A stretch of 18,924 nt of DNA from an uncultured Oscillospiraceae bacterium (lineage in GTDB: Bacteria; Bacillota; Clostridia; Oscillospirales; Oscillospiraceae). The stretch covers positions 1 to 18,924 of the forward strand of contig CALWYA010000008.1 of the NCBI GenBank assembly GCA_944385645.1. Direction: 5' to 3'. The translations under genes and the position numbers were made by a program. This document shows positions 7,026 through 13,833 of the stretch, one piece after another. The notes beneath the pieces are model-generated. The model saw only the letters and a list, made by a program, of their open reading frames with translations, was not told the DNA's origin and did no database searches. The number at the start of each line of letters is the position of its first letter. Position 1 is the stretch's first letter.

Positions 7026-7276
7026 GCCGGTTCGGGGCCCTGCCCACCGAGGCCCGGGCCCGGGACATGAAGGCCCGGGACTACCTCTGGTGCCTGGCCC
7101 AGGAGTTGCTGGACCGGGAGGAGGCGCTGGAGGGGCTGTGCCCGGCCTGCCGGGCCCGGGCGCTGGAGGAGCGGTGCCCGGTGTGCGGCCGGGAGACCGG
7201 TCGGGACGAGGGCATGGCAAACCCCGCCTTTGATCTGGCGCGGTTCGAGGCGCTGAAGGGGGGCGGGGCGGATTGA
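6983..7276 (+). CDS. Tail assembly chaperone, -1 frame extension (GT-type)
   Basis: These 97 residues are most likely made only as the C-terminal part of a 211-residue fusion, after a -1 shift at 6977-6983 of the frame starting at 6642. In lambda the T domain of gpGT binds the tail tube, while G binds the tape measure. This extension has a helical segment (ARDYLWCLAQELLDREEALE) and two CxxC pairs, CPAC and CPVC, 11 residues apart, a likely zinc knuckle. A separate start (GTG 7019 or ATG 7067) cannot be excluded but neither has a good ribosome site. It overlaps the next gene in a TTGA junction. Confidence 0.7.
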   Translation, partial: LRAQPGERLRWRVLSRFGALPTEARARDMKARDYLWCLAQELLDREEALEGLCPACRARALEERCPVCGRETGRDEGMANPAFDLARFEALKGGGAD

Positions 7277-7920
7277 CGGACTATCTGGAGCTGACCTGGC
7301 CCGGCCAGGAGGACGCCCTCCTGGAGCAGACCAGGCGGCTGGAGCGGGCTCTGTCCCGCTTGATCGCCGGCGGCCAGCCGAAGCCGGAGGGGCCAGAGGA
7401 GGAAAACCGCTCCCGGGCGCGGGAGCGGCCCGCCGGGGCCGGGACGGAGGGAGTAGGAGAGGCGGAAGCGGGGCTCCTGTCCCCGGACGGCAGCCGCCGG
7501 CGGACCCCCGGTCCTCGGTTGGAGCGGATGGACCCGGATGCCCCGTGGCCGGGGTGGGCAGAAGGGGAGGGGGACCCGGAGCGGGAGTCCCTTCCCCTGG
7601 AGACCCAGCTGACCCAGCTGGACCGGGCAGCCCGGTGGGCGGACGGCCCCCTCCGGAGCGGCTTGTCAGGGCCGGACGAAGGGACCCGCCCGGCCCGTTG
7701 CCGTCCGGGCGGGGGAGCGGGCGCCGGTTCGGCGCCCGGGAGGGCCCTGCCCGGGGAGGGGTGGGAGCCCGACTGGGGCCGGGCGGCCGCCGGGGAGGGC
7801 GGCCTGCCCTACGGCCGGGGCGGCCCGGGGGCCTGGGAGGAGACCCGGTGGGCCGAACAGGCCGACCGGGTGTTCCGCCGGGACAGCCGCCGGTACGACG
7901 GCGGCTTTTATCTGTACTGA
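7273..7920 (+). CDS. Unrecognised Pro/Gly/Arg-rich protein at the tape-measure position
   Basis: I do not recognise a family for this 215-residue protein. Residues 1-32 (ending in RRLERALSRLI) look helical and amphipathic. Residues 33-190 are low in complexity, rich in Gly, Pro, Arg and Glu, except for a short helix LETQLTQLDRAARWADG (109-125). The C-terminus WAEQADRVFRRDSRRYDGGFYLY (193-215) is again structured and looks constrained. The TTG start overlaps the stop of the chaperone extension, so it is probably translated by coupling. The tape measure gene normally stands here, but this protein is far too short and too Pro/Gly-rich for a usual one. It may be a minimal tape measure, a remnant, or a different tail protein. 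Confidence 0.6.
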   Translation: MTDYLELTWPGQEDALLEQTRRLERALSRLIAGGQPKPEGPEEENRSRARERPAGAGTEGVGEAEAGLLSPDGSRRRTPGPRLERMDPDAPWPGWAEGEGDPERESLPLETQLTQLDRAARWADGPLRSGLSGPDEGTRPARCRPGGGAGAGSAPGRALPGEGWEPDWGRAAAGEGGLPYGRGGPGAWEETRWAEQADRVFRRDSRRYDGGFYLY

Positions 7921-7935
7921 GAGGAGGGGCGGAGC

Positions 7936-8523
7936 GTGATTTTATCGCCCATGCGGTATAAGAGCTATGTGTGGCCCCACAACCCCAGGGTGTACTCCAT
8001 TGACTATGAGCGGAAGATGGCGGTGCACAAGACCCCCTTCGGCCTGTTCCGCCTCCAGGACCTGGGCCGGACCAACCGGATCATGGAGGGGGAGGGGGAG
8101 TTCGTGGGCGAGGGGGCCTACGCCCAGTTCGGGCAGCTGGCCAACGTCTTCTATAACGGTGGGCCGGGTCTGCTGGTCCACCCCCTGTGGCAGGCGGCCA
8201 ACGCCTATTTCGTCTCCCTGCGGCTGGAGCAGGAGCCCCGGCCCGACTATGTGCGCTACTCCTTTGCCTTTTGGGAGGACGACAGCTGGTATACCGGCCT
8301 GGCCGTCCAGGAGAGCGGGGCGGGCGCGGGGGTCCAGGGGGAGGCGGACGCCGGGGGCGGAACGGCCGCCCGGGAGCCGGCCTATCACCGGGTGGTGAAG
8401 GGGGACACCCTGTGGGCCCTGGCCGGGACCTACGGTCTGTCTCTGGAGGAGCTCATCGCCCTGAACCCTCAGATCAAGAACCCCAACCTGATCGTGGTGG
8501 GAGAGGAGGTCCGGGTGCGGTGA
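7936..8523 (+). CDS. LysM-domain tail/baseplate protein (XkdP-like)
   Basis: The protein has 195 residues. The N-terminal 115 residues form a phage-type domain (YVWPHNPRVYSIDYERKMAV, then FGLFRLQDLGRTNRI), followed by a Gly/Ala linker (about 127-147) and a C-terminal LysM domain (150-194) with the typical YHRVVKGDTLWALAGTYG start and LNPQIKNPNLI end. LysM binds peptidoglycan N-acetylglucosamine. In PBSX-like phages this protein sits between tape measure and baseplate hub and is thought to help attach the tail tip. The GTG start follows GAGGAGGGGCGG. An in-frame ATG 15 bases later is too far from that site. The stop overlaps the next start (GTGA). Confidence 0.85.
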   Translation: MILSPMRYKSYVWPHNPRVYSIDYERKMAVHKTPFGLFRLQDLGRTNRIMEGEGEFVGEGAYAQFGQLANVFYNGGPGLLVHPLWQAANAYFVSLRLEQEPRPDYVRYSFAFWEDDSWYTGLAVQESGAGAGVQGEADAGGGTAAREPAYHRVVKGDTLWALAGTYGLSLEELIALNPQIKNPNLIVVGEEVRVR

Positions 8524-9470
8524 CGGGCTATGTGACGGACTGGCGGGGGGTGCGCTGGACCCTGCCCAATCTGCTGTCCTGGCGGCTGGAGTACACCGCC
8601 GGGGTGCCCTGCGACAGCTTCTGGCTGCGGTGCACCTGGGACGGGGACAACACCACCCGGCCGGGGGACTGGGTGGCCTTTTCCGCTTGGCACGAGGGGG
8701 AGCAGGTGTTCGCCGGAGTGGTGGACGAGTGCGAGGTGACCGTCTCCGGCCAGGGCCGGGTGCTGGAGCTGTCCGGCCGGGGGATGGCCGCCCTGCTGCT
8801 GGACAACGAGGCCCTGGGCCAGGATTACGGGTCCGCCACCCAGGGGGACATCCTCCGGGACCACGTGACCCCCTATGGGATCATCGCGGCCCCGGGGGCC
8901 AGCCTGCCCCCGGTGTCCCGCTTCTCGGTGGCCGCCGGGAGCAGCGAGTGGTCGGTGGTCTATGAGTTCGCCCGGTACTACGGGGGCGTGGCCCCCCGGT
9001 TCGACCGGCAGGGGAGGCTGGTACTCACCGGCTGGAGCGACAGCGGGGAGCGGGTGGTGGGGGACGGCACCGCCGTCACCGCCCTGACCTGCCGGGACCG
9101 GCGGTACGGAGTGCTGTCCCAGGTGCTGGTGCGGGACCGGTGGAGCGGACAGGTGGAGGCGGTGGACAACGCCGACTTCCTGGCCAGGGGCGGCCGGGCC
9201 CGGCGGGTCATCACCATGCCCGAGCGCAGCAGCTATCAGGCCATGCGGTACACCGGGCAGTTCCAGCTGGACAAGTCGGCCTCCCAGCTGCAGCGGCTGG
9301 AGATCACGGTGGCCGAGCCCTTCGCCGCCTGGCCGGGGGACCTGGTGCGGGTGGGCCGCACCGGCTGGGACTGGAACGGCCTGTACCGGGCGGCCCAGGT
9401 GACGGTGGGGATGGACGAGAGCGGGTACTGGAGCCGGCTGGAGCTGGCCGACCCGGATTTCACAGTGTGA
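8520..9470 (+). CDS. Baseplate hub protein (XkdQ/gpD-like)
   Basis: The 316-residue protein reads TGYVTDWRGVRWTLPNLLSW at the start, then alternating strands such as WLRCTWDGDNTTRPGDWVAF and VFAGVVDECEVTVSGQGRVL. A strand with GDWVAF, followed by FAGVVDE and then ELSGRGMAALL, is the pattern of hub proteins of the XkdQ and late-control-D type, which form the ring joining tube and spike. The GTG start overlaps the LysM stop and has AGGAGG (8504-8509) upstream. An in-frame GTG at 8532 is an alternative. The C-terminal part (RLEITVAEPFAAWPGDLVRV) is another beta domain. No enzyme motif is visible. Confidence 0.75.
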   Translation: MTGYVTDWRGVRWTLPNLLSWRLEYTAGVPCDSFWLRCTWDGDNTTRPGDWVAFSAWHEGEQVFAGVVDECEVTVSGQGRVLELSGRGMAALLLDNEALGQDYGSATQGDILRDHVTPYGIIAAPGASLPPVSRFSVAAGSSEWSVVYEFARYYGGVAPRFDRQGRLVLTGWSDSGERVVGDGTAVTALTCRDRRYGVLSQVLVRDRWSGQVEAVDNADFLARGGRARRVITMPERSSYQAMRYTGQFQLDKSASQLQRLEITVAEPFAAWPGDLVRVGRTGWDWNGLYRAAQVTVGMDESGYWSRLELADPDFTV

Positions 9471-9480
9471 GGTGAGCGGT

Positions 9481-9870
9481 ATGTGGACATCAGAGCGCAG
9501 CAGAGGCCGGCCGGTGGGGGAGGCCCCCGCCGAGCTGGGCCGGGTGACCCTGGGGGGCGACCCCGCCGGGGTGACCATGGGGGGCGAGCGGCGGTGGCTG
9601 CCGGTGTACGGGCCGGGGGGCTACTGCTGGCGGCCCACGGTGGACGACAAGGTGCTGGTGCTGAAGACAGGGAGCCAGGGGGAGAGCCCCTGTATCCTGG
9701 GCAAACAGCAGCAGCTGGACGAGCTGCAGCCCGGGGAGGTGCGGCTGACCGGCGGGGAGAGCGGCATCTTCCTGGGGCAGGACAAGCTGGAGCTCACCGG
9801 GGCGGTCCGGATCAACGGCCGGACCCTGGAGAGCATCATCATCGAGATCGTGCTGGAGCTGATCGGCTGA
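9481..9870 (+). CDS. Small baseplate spike-like protein
   Basis: The protein, 129 residues, looks all-beta: RVTLGGDPAGVTMGGERRWLP, then DDKVLVLKTGSQ, which fits a small OB-fold. A C-terminal run, GEVRLTGGESGIFLGQDKLE with LTGAVRINGRTL, has the alternating pattern of a spike needle. Mu gp45 and P2 gpV have this layout and act as the membrane-piercing tip. I choose ATG 9481, preceded by GAGGTGAG at good spacing. GTG 9472 in the same frame has no ribosome site. The place between hub and gp25-like protein supports a baseplate role. The exact family is not certain. Confidence 0.55.
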   Translation: MWTSERSRGRPVGEAPAELGRVTLGGDPAGVTMGGERRWLPVYGPGGYCWRPTVDDKVLVLKTGSQGESPCILGKQQQLDELQPGEVRLTGGESGIFLGQDKLELTGAVRINGRTLESIIIEIVLELIG

Positions 9871-9885
9871 GAGGGGGCGAGAAGG

Positions 9886-10230
9886 ATGGAGCGTGTGCTG
9901 CGGGACGGGGACTACGTCCCCGACGGGGCCGGCGGTCTGTCGACCCGGACGGGGGGCGAGGAGGCGCTGGCCCGGGTGCTCTTCCGGCTGACCGCCCGGC
10001 GGGGCGGCCTGCCCTTCCTGCCCGACCTGGGCAGCCGGCTGTACCAGCTGAGCCGGGAAAAGCCCTCCGCCCGCCAGTCCCTGGCCGCCCAGTATGTGGC
10101 CGAGGCCCTGCGGAAGGAGACCGAGCTGCGGGTGCGGTCGGTGGAGTGGGAGCCCCAGGGGGAGACGGGGCTGCTCACCGTCCAAGTGGACTGGCAGGGG
10201 GAGACCCTCACCGGGCAGCTGGTGGTGTAA
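9886..10230 (+). CDS. gp25-like baseplate wedge protein (XkdS-like)
   Basis: The protein, 114 residues, follows the gpW/gp25 pattern: an N-terminal stretch, then a helix EEALARVLFRLTARRGG (about 25-41), then PFLPDLGSRLYQL (43-55), a helix containing YVAEALRKETELRV, and C-terminal strands VEWEPQGETGLLTVQVDW. The motif of a small phage protein with P-x-L-G-S-x-L is typical of this family, which together with baseplate J builds the wedge and starts sheath assembly. The ATG is preceded by GAGAAGG. It lies directly before baseplate J, as in PBSX and P2-type phages. Confidence 0.8.
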   Translation: MERVLRDGDYVPDGAGGLSTRTGGEEALARVLFRLTARRGGLPFLPDLGSRLYQLSREKPSARQSLAAQYVAEALRKETELRVRSVEWEPQGETGLLTVQVDWQGETLTGQLVV

Positions 10231-10245
10231 GGGAGGAGAGACGGA

Positions 10246-11301
10246 TTGAAGACCATTGACGAGATCTACCGGGAGATGCTGGCCTGCTTCGGGGAGGAGA
10301 CGGGGCTGGAGCCCCGGGAGGGCACCGACCTGTCCGCCCGGATGTATGCTCTGGCCGCCCAGGTCTACGCCCTGTACGTCCAGGCGGACTGGGTGACCCG
10401 GCAGGCCTTTCCCCAGACGGCGGAGGGGGAGTATCTGGACTATCACGCCCAGCTGCGCAGTCTGGAGCGCAAGCCCGCCCTGCCCGCCCAGGGGACGGTG
10501 CGGTTCACCGCCGGGGAGGCGGCTCAGAGCGACCGCGCCATCCCCGAGGGGACAGTGTGCATGACGGCGGGGCTGGTGCGCTTCGCCACCACCCAGGCGG
10601 CGGTGCTGCCCGCCGGGGAGCTGACGGTGGACGTGCCCGTCCAGGCACTGGAGCCGGGGACGGCGGGCAACGTATCCGCCCAGACGGTGGTGTCCATGGC
10701 GGTGGCCCCCATGGGCATCGCCTCCTGTACCAATCCCCAGGCCTTCGCCGGCGGGGCGGACGGGGAGGGGGACGAGGAACTGCGGGCGCGGATCCTGGAC
10801 ACCTTCCGGCGGCTGCCCAACGGGGCCAACGCCGCCTTCTACGAGCAGGGGGCCCTGTCCTTTGACCAGGTGGCGGCCGCTGTGGTGATCCCCAAGCCCC
10901 GCGGGCTGGGCTCGGTGGATGTGATCGTGTCCACCCTGGCGGGGACGCCGGGGGAGGAGCTGCTGGAGCAGCTCCAGGACTACTTCGAGCAGCGGCGTGA
11001 GATCGCCGTGGACGTGCAGGTGAAGACCCCCACCCCGGTGACGGTGAATGTGGCCGTCCAGGTGAAGGCCAAGGGGGGCTGGGACAAGACCCAGGTGCTG
11101 GACCAGGTGGAGGGGGCCCTGGAGGGCTGGTTCGACGGGAAGCTGCTGGGGCAGGACGTGCTGCTGGCCCGGCTGGGCAGTCTGATCTACGGCTGTGACG
11201 GGGTGGAGAACTACGCCGTCTCCGCCCCCACCGCCGACCTGGCGGTGGACGCCGACGAGCTGCCCGTGCTGGGCACCCTGAGCGTGGAGGAGATGCCATG
11301 A
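10246..11301 (+). CDS. Baseplate J family protein (XkdT-like)
   Basis: The 351-residue protein is the wedge component that links gp25-like protein and the tail fibre network. The N-terminus (IDEIYREMLACFGEETGLEP, then GTDLSARMYALAAQVYALYV) and the LDYHAQLRSLERKPALPAQG stretch are typical. So are the central segment ALEPGTAGNVSAQTV (about 136-150), GGADGEGDEELRARIL (170-185) and the C-terminal VTVNVAVQVKAKGGWDKTQV strand. The start is TTG, preceded by GGGAGGAGAG. Its stop overlaps the ATG of the next gene. Length and all blocks look complete, so there is no sign of decay. Confidence 0.9.
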   Translation: MKTIDEIYREMLACFGEETGLEPREGTDLSARMYALAAQVYALYVQADWVTRQAFPQTAEGEYLDYHAQLRSLERKPALPAQGTVRFTAGEAAQSDRAIPEGTVCMTAGLVRFATTQAAVLPAGELTVDVPVQALEPGTAGNVSAQTVVSMAVAPMGIASCTNPQAFAGGADGEGDEELRARILDTFRRLPNGANAAFYEQGALSFDQVAAAVVIPKPRGLGSVDVIVSTLAGTPGEELLEQLQDYFEQRREIAVDVQVKTPTPVTVNVAVQVKAKGGWDKTQVLDQVEGALEGWFDGKLLGQDVLLARLGSLIYGCDGVENYAVSAPTADLAVDADELPVLGTLSVEEMP

Positions 11302-11867
11302 GCCACGGACAGTATCTGCGGGAGCTGCTGCGGCCCCTGGGGGTCTATGACCTGGACGCCCCCTTCAACGGCGGGGAGCTGGATGCCCAGGGGGCGGCCC
11401 TGGACGGGGCCATGGCCGCCCTGGAGGAGGTCCAGCGGGAGAGCTCCCTGGTGACGGCGGAGGATTGGGGCCTGGAGCGGATCGCCCGGCTCTTCGTCCG
11501 CCGGCCGGTGGCCCGGGAGCCCCGGCAGCTGGCCGCCGCCCTGGCCGCCCTGCTGCGCATCGGCGGGGACAGCTTCACCCTGGCCGCCCTCAACGACACC
11601 ATCTCGGGCTGCGGCATCCCGGCGGTGGTGGAGGAGACGGGGGTGGGAGAGGTGTCCGTCTCCTTCCCCGGGGTGGCGGGAGAGCCGGAGGGGTTCGAGG
11701 AGCTGAAGGTCATCATCGAGGACATCCTGCCCACCCATCTGGGCGTCACCTATGACTTCTGGTATCTCACCTGGGCGGAGCTGGAGGCCTGGTTCGCCAG
11801 CTGGCAGGCCATCGAGGAGCTGGACCTGACCTGGGACGGGCTGGAGACCTGTGTGGAATACCTGTGA
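11298..11867 (+). CDS. Tail protein I / DUF2313 (YmfQ, XkdU-like)
   Basis: The protein, 189 residues, begins with YLRELLRPLGVYDLDAPFNG, then helices around MAALEEVQRESSLVTAEDWG and LERIARLFVRRPVA, features of the DUF2313 family. Members sit after baseplate J and connect wedge to tail fibres. The C-terminal end TWAELEAWFASWQAIEELDL followed by a TWDGLET repeat resembles many Clostridia members of this family. The ATG follows GTGGAGGAGATG and overlaps the baseplate J stop. In complete phages fibre genes follow here, but a terminator does instead. Confidence 0.8.
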   Translation: MSHGQYLRELLRPLGVYDLDAPFNGGELDAQGAALDGAMAALEEVQRESSLVTAEDWGLERIARLFVRRPVAREPRQLAAALAALLRIGGDSFTLAALNDTISGCGIPAVVEETGVGEVSVSFPGVAGEPEGFEELKVIIEDILPTHLGVTYDFWYLTWAELEAWFASWQAIEELDLTWDGLETCVEYL

Positions 11868-11905
11868 AAACGGCCCCCGCGGCTCATGCCGCGGGGGCCG
11901 TTTTT
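11867..11905. terminator. Bidirectional intrinsic terminator
   Basis: AAAA precedes a perfect 13-bp GC-rich stem (11871-11883 with 11888-11900), a TCAT loop and then TTTTT. It works in both readings, because the opposite strand also ends in U after the stem. It closes the phage operon on the plus strand and the acyl-CoA synthetase gene on the minus strand. Confidence 0.93.
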
Positions 11906-11918
11906 GCGCTTTTTACGG

Positions 11919-13553
11919 TCAGCTCCGGTTCTGGGCCTCCACCAGCCGCACGCCGCAGTACCGCTCCCGCAGCTTGGGCTTTTCGATCTTGCCGGTGGGG
12001 TTCCGGGGCACGTCGGCGAAGATGATCTTCCGGGGCCGCTTGTACCGGGGCAGGTCCATGCAGAACTGGTTGATCTCGCTCTCGGTGCAGGTCATGCCCT
12101 CCTTCACCTGGATGACGGCGGCAGCGATCTCCCCCAGCCGGTGGTCGGGCAGGCCGATGACGGCCACGTCGTGGACCTTGGGGTAGGCGGACAGGAAGTC
12201 CTCGATCTGCACCGGGTACAGGTTCTCGCCGCCCGAGATGATCACGTCCTTCTTCCGGTCCACCAGGAAGTAGAAGCCGTCCTCGTCCTGCTTGGCCATG
12301 TCCCCGGTGTGGAGCCAGCCGTCCTTGAGCACCTCGGCGGTGGCCTCCGGGTCGTGGTAGTAGCAGGTCATGACGCCGGGGCCCTGGACGCACAGCTCGC
12401 CCACCTCCCCGAACTCCACGGGGACGTCGTTCTCGTCCACGATCTTCACCTTCCAGCCGTAGCCGGGCACGCCGATGGCCCCCACCTTGTGGATGTGGTC
12501 CATCCCCAGATGGACGCACCCCGGGCCGGTGGACTCGGAGAGGCCGTAGTTGGTGTCGTACTTGTGGTGGGGGAAATACTTCATCCAGTGGCGGATGAGG
12601 GAGGGGGGCACCGGCTGGGCGCCGATGTGCATGAGCCGCCACTGGGACAGCTGGTAGTTCTCGATCTTCAGGTCCCCCCGGTCCAGGGCGGCCAGGATGT
12701 CCTGACACCAGGGCACCAGCAGCCACACAATGGTGCACTTCTCCCCGGACACCGCGTCAAAGATGGCCTGGGGGGAGTTGCCCTTCAGCAGCACCGCCCG
12801 GCTTCCGGTGAACAGGGAGCCGAACCAGTGCATCTTGGCCCCGGTGTGGTACAGGGGCGGGATGCACAGGAACACGTCCTCGTGGCAGGTGGCGTGGTGG
12901 ATGGCCTCCATGCGGGCGGCCTGGGACAGGGCCCGGTGCCGGAGCAGGATGGCCTTGGGGAAGCCGGTGGTGCCGGAGGAGTAGTAGATGGCGGCCTCGT
13001 CCTCGTCGTCCACCAGGATCTTGGGGGCCATGCTGGAGCAGTTGGCGGTGGCCCGGTGGTAGTCCTCGGCGAAGGAGGGGCAGGCGTCCCCCACGAACAG
13101 GAGCATCCGCCGGTGGGAGAACTTGGGCACGATGGGCTCCAGCCGGGTGATGAACTCGGGCCCGAAGAACAGCACGTCGGCCTCCGCCTTGTCCAGGCAG
13201 TACTCGATCTCCTCCGAGGTGTAGCGGAAGTTCAGGGGGACGGCGATGGCCCCGGTCTTGAGGATGCCGAAGTAGATGGGCAGCCACTCCAGGCAGTTCA
13301 TCAGCAGGATGGCCACCTTCTGCCCCTTCCGGATGCCCCGGCCCAGGAGCATGTTGGATACCCGGTTGGCCTTCTCGTCGAAGATGGACCAGGTGATCTC
13401 CCGCCGATAGGGGACGGAGGAGGTGGACTGGATGAGCTCGTACTCCTGCCAGGACACCCGGCGGGGCTCCTGTACCTCCGGGTTGATCTCCACCAGGGCG
13501 ATCTCGTCCCCGTACAGCTTGCTGTTGCGCTCCAACAGGTCGGTGATGGGCAT
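11919..13553 (-). CDS. Acyl-CoA synthetase (AMP-dependent ligase)
   Basis: The 544-residue enzyme activates a carboxylic acid with ATP to an acyl-AMP and transfers it to CoA. Signature blocks are YYSSGTTGFPK (190-200, ATP phosphate loop), NYGLSESTG (335-343, adenine pocket), GWLHTGDMAKQDEDGFYFLV (412-431), DRKKDVIISGGENLYP (432-447, hinge), and PTGKIEKPKL with the catalytic Lys522. All motifs are intact. The substrate is not clear: chain length and type cannot be read from sequence. I chose the inner ATG, which has GGAAAGGAAG just upstream. The frame could start 15 codons earlier. The divergent neighbour hbd also acts on acyl-CoA. Confidence 0.88.
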   Translation of the reverse strand: MPITDLLERNSKLYGDEIALVEINPEVQEPRRVSWQEYELIQSTSSVPYRREITWSIFDEKANRVSNMLLGRGIRKGQKVAILLMNCLEWLPIYFGILKTGAIAVPLNFRYTSEEIEYCLDKAEADVLFFGPEFITRLEPIVPKFSHRRMLLFVGDACPSFAEDYHRATANCSSMAPKILVDDEDEAAIYYSSGTTGFPKAILLRHRALSQAARMEAIHHATCHEDVFLCIPPLYHTGAKMHWFGSLFTGSRAVLLKGNSPQAIFDAVSGEKCTIVWLLVPWCQDILAALDRGDLKIENYQLSQWRLMHIGAQPVPPSLIRHWMKYFPHHKYDTNYGLSESTGPGCVHLGMDHIHKVGAIGVPGYGWKVKIVDENDVPVEFGEVGELCVQGPGVMTCYYHDPEATAEVLKDGWLHTGDMAKQDEDGFYFLVDRKKDVIISGGENLYPVQIEDFLSAYPKVHDVAVIGLPDHRLGEIAAAVIQVKEGMTCTESEINQFCMDLPRYKRPRKIIFADVPRNPTGKIEKPKLRERYCGVRLVEAQNRS

Positions 13554-13602
13554 GGCTGGTCTTCCTTTCCAAACGGGGCGGGCCCCGCGGTACTTCATTG
13601 GT

Positions 13603-13615
13603 TTTAACCGTTAAA
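13603..13615. promoter_or_regulatory. Palindromic operator candidate at the transcription start
   Basis: TTTAAC C GTTAAA is a perfect 6-bp palindrome with one central base, lying just downstream of the -10 box and over the expected start of the acyl-CoA synthetase transcript. That location is typical of a repressor site. A TetR- or GntR-like fatty-acid regulator is a guess, and no such gene is in the window. Confidence 0.5.
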
Positions 13616-13617
13616 GT

Positions 13618-13646
13618 ATCATAGCCGATTTTTCCCCAAATGTCAA
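13618..13646 (-). promoter_or_regulatory. Sigma-A promoter of the acyl-CoA synthetase gene
   Basis: On the minus strand there is TTGACA (13646-13641), a 17-base spacer and TATGAT (13623-13618). The expected start is near 13611, about 58 bases before the ATG. Confidence 0.88.
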
Positions 13647-13715
13647 GTGGGGGAGAAAATAAAATGCAGAAGGCGAACGGGCGGAAGGATTTGGGGACCC
13701 GCCGGAAATTTTCCC

Positions 13716-13744
13716 TTGCATCAGCGCGGAAAAGAAGGTATACT
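13716..13744 (+). promoter_or_regulatory. Sigma-A promoter of hbd
   Basis: TTGCAT (13716-13721), a 17-base spacer and TATACT (13739-13744). The small palindrome GGAAA T TTTCC (13704-13714) sits directly upstream of the -35 box. The start should be near 13751, giving a leader of about 80 bases. Confidence 0.85.
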
Positions 13745-13754
13745 GTTCTCGAGA

Positions 13755-13803
13755 GCGGGACCGGGACACTCCTCCCGGTCAGTCCCGCCGGCCGGGGGCC
13801 GGC
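13755..13803 (+). other. Structured leader of hbd mRNA
   Basis: GACCGGGA (13759-13766) pairs perfectly with TCCCGGTC (13773-13780) around a 6-base loop. GCCGGCC (13787-13793), GGG, GGCCGGC (13797-13803) form a second perfect 7-bp hairpin. No T run follows, so it is not an obvious terminator. It may control or stabilise the message. Confidence 0.55.
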
Positions 13804-13833
13804 AGAAAATTGACAGTATTAGGAGGAACTCAC

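Noticed and set aside
11868..11918. Right attachment site of a prophage
   Set aside because: Only the terminator is seen. There is no tRNA gene, and no repeat of the left end was found here.
13554..13598. Earlier start of the acyl-CoA synthetase, 15 codons upstream
   Set aside because: The inner ATG has GGAAAGGAAG at proper distance, and the extra residues do not resemble the family.
11886..13607. Plus-strand open frame of 573 codons opposite the acyl-CoA synthetase
   Set aside because: His/Val/Gly-rich shadow. The minus strand carries all motifs of the AMP-dependent ligase.
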